Shown in pieces: positions 34,386 to 42,963 of a stretch of DNA of 64,000 nucleotides. The translations under genes were made by a program, and so were the position numbers. The notes under the pieces were generated by a model. It made no database searches. It was not told where the DNA came from and saw only the letters and a program-made list of their open reading frames with translations. The stretch's first letter is position 1, and every line of letters starts with the position of its first letter. This stretch comes from Pseudoalteromonas luteoviolacea (GTDB lineage Bacteria > Pseudomonadota > Gammaproteobacteria > Enterobacterales > Alteromonadaceae), in assembly GCF_001750165.1 (NCBI RefSeq), contig NZ_CP015411.1:1268001-1332000 (forward strand), read 5' to 3'.

Positions 34386-36377
34386 ATGCCATCTCGCAAA
34401 GAACTTGCAAACGCAATTCGCGTTCTATCCATGGACGCTGTACAAAAGGCTAAATCAGGCCACCCAGGGGCACCCATGGGCATGGCAGACATCGCAGAGG
34501 TACTTTGGCGCGATTATTTAAAGCACAACCCAAACAACCCAGAGTGGGTAGATAGAGACAGATTTGTATTATCAAATGGCCACGGCTCAATGTTAATTTA
34601 TTCTTTATTACATTTGAGTGGCTATGAGTTATCTATTGATGATCTGAAAAACTTTCGTCAGATGCACTCTAAAACGCCAGGCCATCCTGAGTATGGGTAT
34701 GCACCAGGTATTGAAACAACAACGGGTCCTCTAGGCCAAGGCATTACTAATGCTGTCGGTATGGCTATCGCTGAAAAAGCATTAGCAGCTCAGTTTAACC
34801 GTGACGAATACGATATTGTTAATCACTACACCTATGCATTTCTGGGTGATGGCTGTTTGATGGAAGGTATTTCTCATGAGGCGTGCTCTCTAGCAGGCAC
34901 ACTAGGTCTAGGTAAATTGATCGCGTTTTGGGATGACAATGGCATCTCAATTGATGGTGAAGTGGAAGGTTGGTTTAGTGACGATACGCCAAAACGCTTT
35001 GAAGCGTATGGTTGGCACGTAATCCCTGCTGTTGATGGCCATGACAGTGAAGCAATTGCTGCGGCTATCGACGCTGCGCGTGCAGAAACAGGCAAGCCAA
35101 CGCTTATTTGTTGTAAAACAGTGATTGGTTATGGTTCTCCGAATAAATCAGGTAGCCATGATTGTCACGGTGCCCCGCTAGGTGATGATGAAATTAAAGC
35201 TGCACGTGAGTTCCTTGGTTGGAAACATGATGCATTTGAAATCCCTGAAGATATATATGCTAAATGGGATGGTGCGGCACATGGGCAGCAGATCCAAAGC
35301 GAGTGGTTAGTTAAGTTCACTGAATACCAGATGCATTACCCTGAACTTGCGGCCGAATTTGAGCGTCGTACTAAAGGTGAACTGCCTGCGAACTGGACTG
35401 AGCAAACAGAATCATACATTGCACAATTGCAGGCTAACCCAGCAAATCCAGCAACGCGTAAAGCATCACAAAATGCACTAAATGCATTTGGTCCAATTTT
35501 ACCTGAGTTTATGGGTGGTTCAGCGGACCTTGCAGGTTCAAACTTAACCCTTTGGGAGGGTTCAAAAGGGTTAACAGCAGATGATGCGTCAGGCAATTAC
35601 ATTTTTTACGGTGTACGTGAATTTGGCATGTCTGCGATCATGAACGGTATTACTTTACACAAGGGCTTTATCCCATACGGTGCGACTTTCCTAATGTTCA
35701 TGGAGTATGCACGCAATGCTGTACGTATGGCTGCACTTATGAAGCAACCGAGTATTTTTGTTTATACTCATGACTCTATTGGTTTGGGTGAAGATGGCCC
35801 AACGCACCAGCCTGTAGAACAGCTTGCCAATATGCGTATGACACCTAATCTTGTCAGCTGGCGTCCATGTGATCAGGTTGAATCTGCAGTTTCTTGGCAG
35901 CAAGCAGTAGAGCGTAAAGATGGTCCAACATCATTAGTATTTACTCGCCAAGGCCTTGAACAACAACCTCGTACGGATGAGCAAGTCGCAGCAATTAAAC
36001 GCGGTGGCTACATTTTAAGTTGTGATTCTAATCCAGAGGTTATTCTGATCGCAACAGGCTCAGAAGTTCAGTTAGCTGTAGAGGCGGCCTTCCAATTACG
36101 TCAAGAAGGTAAGAAAGTTCGTGTCGTTTCAATGCCATCTACAGATGTATTTGATGCGCAGTCTGCAGACTACAAAGAATCGGTATTACCTTCTTCAGTG
36201 ACTCGTCGTGTTGCTATTGAAGCAGGCATTGAAGATTTCTGGTTTAAATATGTTGGTTTAAATGGTGCTATCGTAGGTATGAGTACCTTTGGTGAATCTG
36301 CACCTGCAGGTGAACTATTCAAACACTTTGGCTTCACAGTTGAAAATATAGTTGCGAAAACTAAAGCGCTATTTTAA
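34386..36377 (+). CDS. tkt: transketolase
   Basis: Thiamine-diphosphate enzyme of the pentose phosphate pathway, transferring two-carbon units between sugar phosphates. The 663-residue length is standard. It shows GHPGAPMGMADIAEVLW, the ThDP-binding GDGCLMEGISHEACSLAG, and THDSIGLGEDGPTHQPVEQ in the pyrimidine domain. AGGTAGGAG precedes the ATG. It diverges from metK and is closed by its own terminator. The epd-pgk-fba genes that often follow tkt are not present immediately downstream. Confidence 0.98.
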   Translation: MPSRKELANAIRVLSMDAVQKAKSGHPGAPMGMADIAEVLWRDYLKHNPNNPEWVDRDRFVLSNGHGSMLIYSLLHLSGYELSIDDLKNFRQMHSKTPGHPEYGYAPGIETTTGPLGQGITNAVGMAIAEKALAAQFNRDEYDIVNHYTYAFLGDGCLMEGISHEACSLAGTLGLGKLIAFWDDNGISIDGEVEGWFSDDTPKRFEAYGWHVIPAVDGHDSEAIAAAIDAARAETGKPTLICCKTVIGYGSPNKSGSHDCHGAPLGDDEIKAAREFLGWKHDAFEIPEDIYAKWDGAAHGQQIQSEWLVKFTEYQMHYPELAAEFERRTKGELPANWTEQTESYIAQLQANPANPATRKASQNALNAFGPILPEFMGGSADLAGSNLTLWEGSKGLTADDASGNYIFYGVREFGMSAIMNGITLHKGFIPYGATFLMFMEYARNAVRMAALMKQPSIFVYTHDSIGLGEDGPTHQPVEQLANMRMTPNLVSWRPCDQVESAVSWQQAVERKDGPTSLVFTRQGLEQQPRTDEQVAAIKRGGYILSCDSNPEVILIATGSEVQLAVEAAFQLRQEGKKVRVVSMPSTDVFDAQSADYKESVLPSSVTRRVAIEAGIEDFWFKYVGLNGAIVGMSTFGESAPAGELFKHFGFTVENIVAKTKALF

Positions 36378-36390
36378 TACTGAGGAAGTA

Positions 36391-36421
36391 AAAAAACCGC
36401 CTCATTGAAGGCGGTTTTTTT
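36391..36421 (+). terminator. rho-independent terminator after transketolase
   Basis: AAAAAACCGCCT (36391-36402) and AGGCGGTTTTTT (36409-36420) with a 6-nt loop and a T-run. Confidence 0.9.
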
Positions 36422-36537
36422 GTTTTTATTACATTTAAGTTTAATTTGTTGCAACTAATTCAATTAAATTATTAAAACTTTACTGAATTTAGCTATATTT
36501 AATAAAAATAATTTTAGTTTTTTTCACTTTGGGCTAA

Positions 36538-38553
36538 TTAAACTCTGAACTGTGAGACGGATTGTCGTAATTCTTCAGCCAATTTAGCCACTTCCGAACT
36601 CGAAATAGTCGTTTGATTTGCACCTTCTGCTGTTTGCTCAGCAATTGTAACAATTGACTCTAAGCGCTCACTGATCTCTTGTGATACTTGTTGTTGTTCA
36701 TTTGCGGCTGTAGCGATTTCCTCACTTACATCGTGTGCTCTTGATACTGCGTCGGTGATAGAGTTTAGCGCTTCGTTGGCGATATCACTTTGTGCCACAC
36801 ACGACTCAGCTTGTTGTTGACCTTTAGACATAGCTGTTACCGCTTCTTCTGCACCCGCTTGCAAGGATTCAATCATTGACTGAATCTCTTGGGTTGATTC
36901 TTGGGTTTTACTTGCTAAGGAACGCACTTCATCAGCAACTACCGCAAATCCACGCCCTTGCTCACCGGCACGGGCTGCTTCAATCGCGGCATTTAGAGCC
37001 AGTAGGTTAGTTTGTTCTGCGATGCCGCGGATCACATCTAAAATCCCGCCTATTGCTGAGCTGTCATGATGAAGTTTGTTGATAACGGTAGAGACTTCCT
37101 CTACTTCATGTGCCAATTGCTCAATCGTTCTTTTATTGTCGTGAGAAATACCTTTAACACGCTCAGCTTCTTGGTCTGCATTTTTAATTTCGTCAAGTGC
37201 CTGATGGGCACTGTTGCTTACACCGTGCGCCGTGCTGCTCATTTCCGTGGTTGCAGTTGCAGCTTGCTCAACTTGCGACTGCTGACTTTTTATCGCCTGG
37301 CTAGATTCTGATGTAATGGCAGAGGTTTGCTCTGAAGCTGCTGCTAATTGAGTAGAGCGTGAGACAATACCTGTGATCAACTCTTTTAAGCTTGTGATTA
37401 GGGTATTACAGCTCTGCGCTAATTCACCAAACTCATCTTTAGCTGAAGCATCGAGTGTGTGCGTCATATCGCCTCTTGCAACAATATCAAGTACACGGTT
37501 GACTTCTGAAAGCGGCTTAGTGATACGACTTACCGTAAAGTAAGCAATTCCAATAGCCAGCAAGGTGGCTAATATCATACCAGTCCATGTTGCGATATTT
37601 GCGGATGATACATCCTCAGTCACTTCACTTTGAATTTCAAATGCTAATTGCTTTGATTGCGCTACGAGTTCACCTAATTGTGCGAGTGCTTTTTCGGTCG
37701 CTTTCTCTGCGCTGTTTAGCTCATTTTGGGTATTAATCCGTGCGGTGATCAAGCGCTGGCGATTATTTGCGATACTGTCGCTGCCTTGCAGTTGCTCTTT
37801 AAGCGCGCTGTAATATGAATCTAAATCACTGAGTAAATCTTCATCTAGTTGAGCGACAGTGCTGCGCATTAATTCTAGGTTACGGTCGACATCTTCGAAC
37901 ACGTAGCTTTGCTCTTTTTTGACAATATCTAATGTGCTTGAATCATCAATCGTTAAAATATCAGCACTACTTGTGGCTAAAGAGCTAAAGGAATTCTCTA
38001 GCTTATTCGCAGCTTGGTAGGCGCGAACATTCAATGATTCAAAACCATCTAAGTCCAAGATATCCAACACCACGGTTGCGGCGTCTTCTGCGGCTATTTC
38101 AGCCTCTTCTAATTGTGCAACAAGCTGCTTATTTAAGCTAAGCTCCAGCGACTTATCTGCGAATAGCGATGTAACGGATTTGGAAAAAGTACCAAAGCTA
38201 TCAGCGACATCTCGACTACTTGCCGATAGAGTGGGGTCATTTTGGACCGTTTGGTTAAGCTCTGAATAGCTCTGTTCAAATGCTTTTTGTCGGGTGCTAA
38301 AAGCGGATTTTAAACTGCCTAAATCATTGCTCGATTGAGTGTAAAAGCTAGCTTGAGCAATTTTACTCATTTGAGTAAACTCAATTTGTAACGCTGCGCT
38401 TCTATCTAACGCTGGAAGAGACAAATTATTGACCAGTTGAGTGGAACTATCGATATTTGCGATCCTGAGCAGTGAGTTCACACCGATAGATAATAAAAGC
38501 AGGGTAATTATTATAAAGCCACCCCAAATACGTTGGCTAACGGTTAAATTCAT
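36538..38553 (-). CDS. methyl-accepting chemotaxis protein
   Basis: Inner-membrane chemoreceptor of 671 residues. Transmembrane helix 1 lies at about 10-30, then a large, mostly helical periplasmic sensor to about 325, transmembrane helix 2 (GMILATLLAIGIAYFTV), a HAMP domain, and the cytoplasmic signalling coiled coil with the conserved hairpin IAEQTNLLALNAAIEAARAG that contacts CheA and CheW. The ligand cannot be inferred. No CheR-binding pentapeptide is visible at the C-terminus (ends SVSQFRV). Single-gene unit. Confidence 0.95.
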   Translation of the reverse strand: MNLTVSQRIWGGFIIITLLLLSIGVNSLLRIANIDSSTQLVNNLSLPALDRSAALQIEFTQMSKIAQASFYTQSSNDLGSLKSAFSTRQKAFEQSYSELNQTVQNDPTLSASSRDVADSFGTFSKSVTSLFADKSLELSLNKQLVAQLEEAEIAAEDAATVVLDILDLDGFESLNVRAYQAANKLENSFSSLATSSADILTIDDSSTLDIVKKEQSYVFEDVDRNLELMRSTVAQLDEDLLSDLDSYYSALKEQLQGSDSIANNRQRLITARINTQNELNSAEKATEKALAQLGELVAQSKQLAFEIQSEVTEDVSSANIATWTGMILATLLAIGIAYFTVSRITKPLSEVNRVLDIVARGDMTHTLDASAKDEFGELAQSCNTLITSLKELITGIVSRSTQLAAASEQTSAITSESSQAIKSQQSQVEQAATATTEMSSTAHGVSNSAHQALDEIKNADQEAERVKGISHDNKRTIEQLAHEVEEVSTVINKLHHDSSAIGGILDVIRGIAEQTNLLALNAAIEAARAGEQGRGFAVVADEVRSLASKTQESTQEIQSMIESLQAGAEEAVTAMSKGQQQAESCVAQSDIANEALNSITDAVSRAHDVSEEIATAANEQQQVSQEISERLESIVTIAEQTAEGANQTTISSSEVAKLAEELRQSVSQFRV

Positions 38554-38668
38554 ACAAACATACCATCAAGTTAAAGCAGTACAACTACTTATCGGATTTA
38601 TTGCGCATTAGTTAAGTATTTTATAGCAGATGTGAATATAAAATTCAGTAAAAACGGATAGGTTTTGA

Positions 38669-39469
38669 CTAATTGCTGGTAATTTGTTCGTTTGTGGACA
38701 AATTAAGCAAGGTCATTGGACCACCCCATACACAACCTGTATCTAAAGCAACTACATGATTGAGACTTGTTTGTCCTTGCAGCGCTGCCCAGTGCCCAAA
38801 TATGAAACGTGTTCGGCTCATTTTAAATCGTGGGTGAGCAAACCAAGGCTGCAGTAATTCATCATTATCAACTTCCCCCTTGTTGTCAAAATCCAATTCC
38901 CAGTGCTTTGTCAAAAATCGCATTCTGGTAAATACATTTACAATGGTATTGAATTTAAGTTGAGGATTGGATGATGTTAAATCGATAGCGGGGTGCTTAC
39001 CATACATCTTTAATAGGTAATTTGCAGCCGTTGAGCCTTGATAACAAGACTGTGCCCATTTTGATAACTCGAGTGCTTGTTCAATATCCCAGTGAGGATG
39101 TATACCTGCATGAGAAATAAAACTGTCGGACTCCGGCAGGTAAATACACAGAGGCTGTGACTGCAAAAAAGCGATGTAATCGGGTAGCGCTGGGTTTGAA
39201 AGTAATGACTCTAGTTTGTCTTTAGGGTTAGCTGGTTTATTGTTCAGTACTGTAGATAACAAATGTAAGTCATGATTGCCGAGTGTGACTGTTACTGAGC
39301 TTTGTAGCGAGTACACATATTCTAAGCAAGCTAGGGAGTCTGGTCCTCTTGCGACCAGATCTCCTACGAGATATAAGTGATCTCTACTTGGATTAAAATC
39401 TACCTGTGCCAAAAGCTGTTTAAATGGCGTGTAGCACCCTTGTAAATCACCAATTGCGTAATTTGCCAT
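38669..39469 (-). CDS. apaH: symmetrical diadenosine tetraphosphatase ApaH
   Basis: Splits Ap4A into two ADP. The 266-residue metallophosphoesterase has the metal-site motifs GDLQGC, YLVGDLVARGPDS, LGNHDLH and a later SHAGIHP. It is last in the leftward lptD-surA-pdxA-rsmA-apaG-apaH run, the standard gammaproteobacterial order. The start lies a few bases after the apaG stop. Confidence 0.96.
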   Translation of the reverse strand: MANYAIGDLQGCYTPFKQLLAQVDFNPSRDHLYLVGDLVARGPDSLACLEYVYSLQSSVTVTLGNHDLHLLSTVLNNKPANPKDKLESLLSNPALPDYIAFLQSQPLCIYLPESDSFISHAGIHPHWDIEQALELSKWAQSCYQGSTAANYLLKMYGKHPAIDLTSSNPQLKFNTIVNVFTRMRFLTKHWELDFDNKGEVDNDELLQPWFAHPRFKMSRTRFIFGHWAALQGQTSLNHVVALDTGCVWGGPMTLLNLSTNEQITSN

Positions 39470-39476
39470 GCTCTAA

Positions 39477-39866
39477 TCAGTGCAGTATGTCTGGGCGATT
39501 CAGTCTGAATACTTGGATTGGCGCTTTAAATTCTGAGCCAAATTCATTTCGCATCAGATAGTAACCTTCCATTGTCCCCACAGGCGTATCTAAAACAGCA
39601 CCGCTCGTATATTGGTAACTTTCCCCAGGGCGAATCGTTGGTTGCTCACCAACAACACCTTCTCCTTCGACTTCTGTTTCTTTGCCATTTGCATCTGTTA
39701 TCAACCAATAACGGCTTTCTAATTTTGCACTGCAAAGGCTATGATTTTTTAAGGTAATTGTATAAGCAAACACGTACTTATCTTTTTCCGGTTGAGACTG
39801 CGCCTCCACATAAAAAGTCTCAACAGAGACTTTTATTGGATTGCCTATTTCACTGTTTATTGTCAT
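39477..39866 (-). CDS. apaG: Co2+/Mg2+ efflux protein ApaG
   Basis: Small fibronectin-III-like beta-sandwich protein (129 residues from the ATG at 39866) linked in enterobacteria to divalent-cation tolerance; exact role unclear. FAYTITLKNHS, ESRYWLITDANG, VVGEQPTIRPGESYQYTSG and PVGTMEGYY are family hallmarks. It overlaps the end of rsmA by 17 bases, so translation is probably coupled. Confidence 0.95.
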   Translation of the reverse strand: MTINSEIGNPIKVSVETFYVEAQSQPEKDKYVFAYTITLKNHSLCSAKLESRYWLITDANGKETEVEGEGVVGEQPTIRPGESYQYTSGAVLDTPVGTMEGYYLMRNEFGSEFKAPIQVFRLNRPDILH

Positions 39867-40656
39867 AGATCCAGTTAGCAATTTCGATAAATTGAGACAG
39901 AGAGATATTTTCCGCACGGAGTGACGGATCAATACCTAGTTGAGTTATTTCCTCTACAGTTAGTAGATTCGATAGACTATTACGCAACGTTTTGCGGCGC
40001 TGGTTAAACGCTTCTAAGCACACGGTATTCAATATTTTAGTACTTTTTGCACTACGTTGAGCTGCGTCTTTTGGTATTAACCGCACGACTGCAGAGTCTA
40101 CTTTTGGTGCTGGTTTGAAACAAGTAGGCGGTACTTCAATAACCGGCATTGCGTGACAATAATACTGTGTCATTACACTTAATCTGCCATAAGCCTTGGA
40201 ACCAGGCCCTGCGACCATTCTATTTACGACTTCTTTTTGAAGCATAAAATGCATGTGTTCTACGTGGTCAGCAAATTCAAAGAGGTGAAATAGCAGTGGT
40301 GTTGACACGTTATAAGGTAAGTTACCAAAAATTTTCAGCTTTGCTGTTTCACTGACTAAGCTAGCGAAGTCAAACTTCATAGCATCGCCTTGATGTACGC
40401 TAAGTTTGCTACCCATAGTAGGGTGAGCAATCAAGCGTTCTGCGAGATCTCTGTCAAGTTCTACAACAGTCAATTTACCACTGAGTTCAACGACGGGCTC
40501 GGTGATTGCACCTAAACCGGGACCAATCTCAACGAGGTTATCATCTGGTGTTGGATCTATAGCCGTTACAATCTTGTCGATAATATTGTCATCATTTAAG
40601 AAGTTTTGGCCGAATCTTTTACGGGCACGGTGGCCCAAATGTACTTTATCTGTCAT
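39850..40656 (-). CDS. rsmA: 16S rRNA dimethyladenosine transferase RsmA (KsgA)
   Basis: Dimethylates two adjacent adenines near the 3' end of 16S rRNA and acts as a late ribosome-assembly check. The 268-residue protein contains RKRFGQNFLND, the SAM motif LVEIGPGLGAITEPV, FGNLPYNVSTPLLFHL (catalytic NLPY) and PAPKVDSAVVRL. It overlaps pdxA by four bases. Confidence 0.97.
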   Translation of the reverse strand: MTDKVHLGHRARKRFGQNFLNDDNIIDKIVTAIDPTPDDNLVEIGPGLGAITEPVVELSGKLTVVELDRDLAERLIAHPTMGSKLSVHQGDAMKFDFASLVSETAKLKIFGNLPYNVSTPLLFHLFEFADHVEHMHFMLQKEVVNRMVAGPGSKAYGRLSVMTQYYCHAMPVIEVPPTCFKPAPKVDSAVVRLIPKDAAQRSAKSTKILNTVCLEAFNQRRKTLRNSLSNLLTVEEITQLGIDPSLRAENISLSQFIEIANWIYDNKQ

Positions 40657-41645
40657 GAATTCTGTATTTTCTTGCTTGCAAGCTTGATTGCTTCACGAAT
40701 TGCCAATTCAAAACTACCGACTTCTACATCACCAGATGCAGCTAGATCTAGGGCTGTGCCATGATCCACGGACGTTCTGATAAAAGGCAATCCTAAAGTG
40801 ATATTAACTGAGTTACCAAATCCTTTATATTTTAACACAGGTAATCCTTGATCGTGATACATCGCAAGTACAGCATCTGCATTGTCCAGATACTTTGCTT
40901 GAAAAAGCGTGTCAGCTGGGAGAGGTCCAATAAAGTTTTTCCCCTCATTATTCAGCTTTTCTAGTACTGGCGAGATTGTATCTATTTCCTCGTTACCTAA
41001 ATGTCCACCTTCACCTGCGTGAGGGTTTAATCCGCACACTAAGATCCGAGGGTTTGTTACACCAAACTTAGTCTGTAGATCATTATATAGAATATTAGCG
41101 ACTTTGGTCAGACGCTCTTGAGTAATCGCCTTTGATACATAAGCGAGTGGAATATGTGTTGTTGCTAAAGCGACTCGTAAACCTGTAGTTGCAAGCATCA
41201 TGACCACATCAGGTGTATTTGATTGGTGTGCAAAGTACTCTGTATGGCCACTGAAGGATATCCCAGCTCTGTTGATAATGCCTTTGTGAACGGGGCCGGT
41301 TACAACAGCATCAAAAGTGCCATCCATATTTTTTTCTGAGGCAATTCGTAGTGTATCTAATACATACTGGCCATTTTGTTCATCTAGCTGACCGGGAACA
41401 ACATCACATCCTTTATCGACCTGAAGGTAGTAAAGTTGTTTTGCAGCAGCAGGCTTAACATCTTGTGTAGGATCGAATGCGAGTAACTCTACCTCTAAGC
41501 CGAGTTCAGCCGCTCTTTGCTCTAAGATGGACTTGTCGACAACAGCCACAAGCTGGGCTGGCCAGCTTTGCTGTGCCAACTTAATGACTAAATCAGGGCC
41601 AATGCCAGCCGGCTCTCCAGGCGTAATCGCTATTCTCAAGCTCAT
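40653..41645 (-). CDS. pdxA: 4-hydroxythreonine-4-phosphate dehydrogenase PdxA
   Basis: Oxidises 4-phosphohydroxy-L-threonine in pyridoxal phosphate synthesis. The 330-residue protein includes ITPGEPAGIGPDL, VTGPVHKGIINRAG, GHTEYFA, CGLNPHAGEGGHLG and YHDQGLPVLKY, covering the metal-binding histidines. It lies between surA and rsmA, 11 bases after surA ends. Confidence 0.97.
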   Translation of the reverse strand: MSLRIAITPGEPAGIGPDLVIKLAQQSWPAQLVAVVDKSILEQRAAELGLEVELLAFDPTQDVKPAAAKQLYYLQVDKGCDVVPGQLDEQNGQYVLDTLRIASEKNMDGTFDAVVTGPVHKGIINRAGISFSGHTEYFAHQSNTPDVVMMLATTGLRVALATTHIPLAYVSKAITQERLTKVANILYNDLQTKFGVTNPRILVCGLNPHAGEGGHLGNEEIDTISPVLEKLNNEGKNFIGPLPADTLFQAKYLDNADAVLAMYHDQGLPVLKYKGFGNSVNITLGLPFIRTSVDHGTALDLAASGDVEVGSFELAIREAIKLASKKIQNS

Positions 41646-41656
41646 ATTTGCTCTTC

Positions 41657-42949
41657 TTATTTGCTTTCAAGAACTTCAACGTGAGCTTGCTCTCGCATTT
41701 CCCTCATCCATTTGAAGCTTTCTTCTTTGAATTTTCTTCTAAATAACAGCTGGTGAGCACGGTTCATTTTGGCTTGCTCAGTTTTATCTGCAACGCGCTT
41801 ATCTAGAAGCTCGACAATATGCCAACCAAATGTACTACGAAATGGCTCACTGATCTCGTTTTGTTCAAGACCCATTAAATTTTCTCTAAAAGCTGGTACA
41901 TATGTAGAAGGATCGGTCCAGTCGTATTCACCACCTTTTAACGCTGATCCTGGATCTTCTGAGTATTCTCTGGCTAGCTCTGCGAAATCAGCTGTGCCAG
42001 CTCGTAAATCTTTAACAAAGCCAGCGAGCATATCACGCGCTTTTTCTTCACTTAAAATAATCGAAGGCTTTAATAAAATATGTCTAGAACGCACTTCAAC
42101 CGTCTCTACAAGCTCACGGCCTCTTACGTCTTGAACTTTGACTATATGAAAGCCAGCACCTGAGCGCAGCGGCCCAACGAGTTCATCTTTTTTCTTACCT
42201 TTAATGGCTTCGGCAAATAGGGTTGGCATTTCGTTGATACCCATCCAACCTAACTGACCACCTTCCAGTGCATTTGCCCCGCCAGAAGAAGCGATGGCAA
42301 TTCGTTTAAACTCTTTACCTTCATTTAAGAATTTAATAACGTTTTCTGCACGCTCTCTCGCTTCAGCAATCTCTTCAGGGTTTGCTTTGCTATCGATTTT
42401 AATAAGAATATGGCCAATGTTATATTCTTCACTTTGACCACTTTGCTGCGCTAAGATTTTATTGAGGTTTTCGATTTCCTGAGGGCTAATATAAACCCTT
42501 CTATCTACAGCACTGCGCTTAACTTGTCCTATCGTAATTTCTTTACGAATTTCTTCCCTGTATGCTTGAAAGCTATCTCCTGACTGTTCAATAGAGCGTC
42601 GTAAATCACTTACAGTGCCTCCTTGCTCTTTAGCAATATTTGCTAAAGTTTGGTCCAAGTGTGCGTCAGAAATTGCTAAACCCATTCTACTCGCTAACTG
42701 AAGAATAAGGGTCTCATCAATTAATTTATCAGTGGCTTGAATACGCAGCACTTTATCTGATGGTAACTCAGTACCTTGCTGATTAGCTTGATCTTTGACT
42801 CGGTTTACAATTTGGTCAACTTCACTTTGTAGTACTACGCCATCATTTACTGTGGCAACTACTTTGTCAATTTGTATACGTTCAGCAAGTGCTGGCTGAC
42901 ACAGTGCAGCACTTAATATGGGTATGAGTAACAGCTTTTTGAAATTCAT
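41657..42949 (-). CDS. surA: periplasmic chaperone/prolyl isomerase SurA
   Basis: Escorts outer-membrane proteins, including LptD, across the periplasm. The 430-residue precursor has a signal peptide ending PALA, a helical N-terminal chaperone domain, and two parvulin domains (about 172-275 and 285-385; EYNIGHILIKID and VRSRHILLKPS open them). It follows lptD by 14 bases, placing the chaperone beside its client. Confidence 0.96.
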   Translation of the reverse strand: MNFKKLLLIPILSAALCQPALAERIQIDKVVATVNDGVVLQSEVDQIVNRVKDQANQQGTELPSDKVLRIQATDKLIDETLILQLASRMGLAISDAHLDQTLANIAKEQGGTVSDLRRSIEQSGDSFQAYREEIRKEITIGQVKRSAVDRRVYISPQEIENLNKILAQQSGQSEEYNIGHILIKIDSKANPEEIAEARERAENVIKFLNEGKEFKRIAIASSGGANALEGGQLGWMGINEMPTLFAEAIKGKKKDELVGPLRSGAGFHIVKVQDVRGRELVETVEVRSRHILLKPSIILSEEKARDMLAGFVKDLRAGTADFAELAREYSEDPGSALKGGEYDWTDPSTYVPAFRENLMGLEQNEISEPFRSTFGWHIVELLDKRVADKTEQAKMNRAHQLLFRRKFKEESFKWMREMREQAHVEVLESK

Positions 42950-42963
42950 AAGAGTCTTTGTTG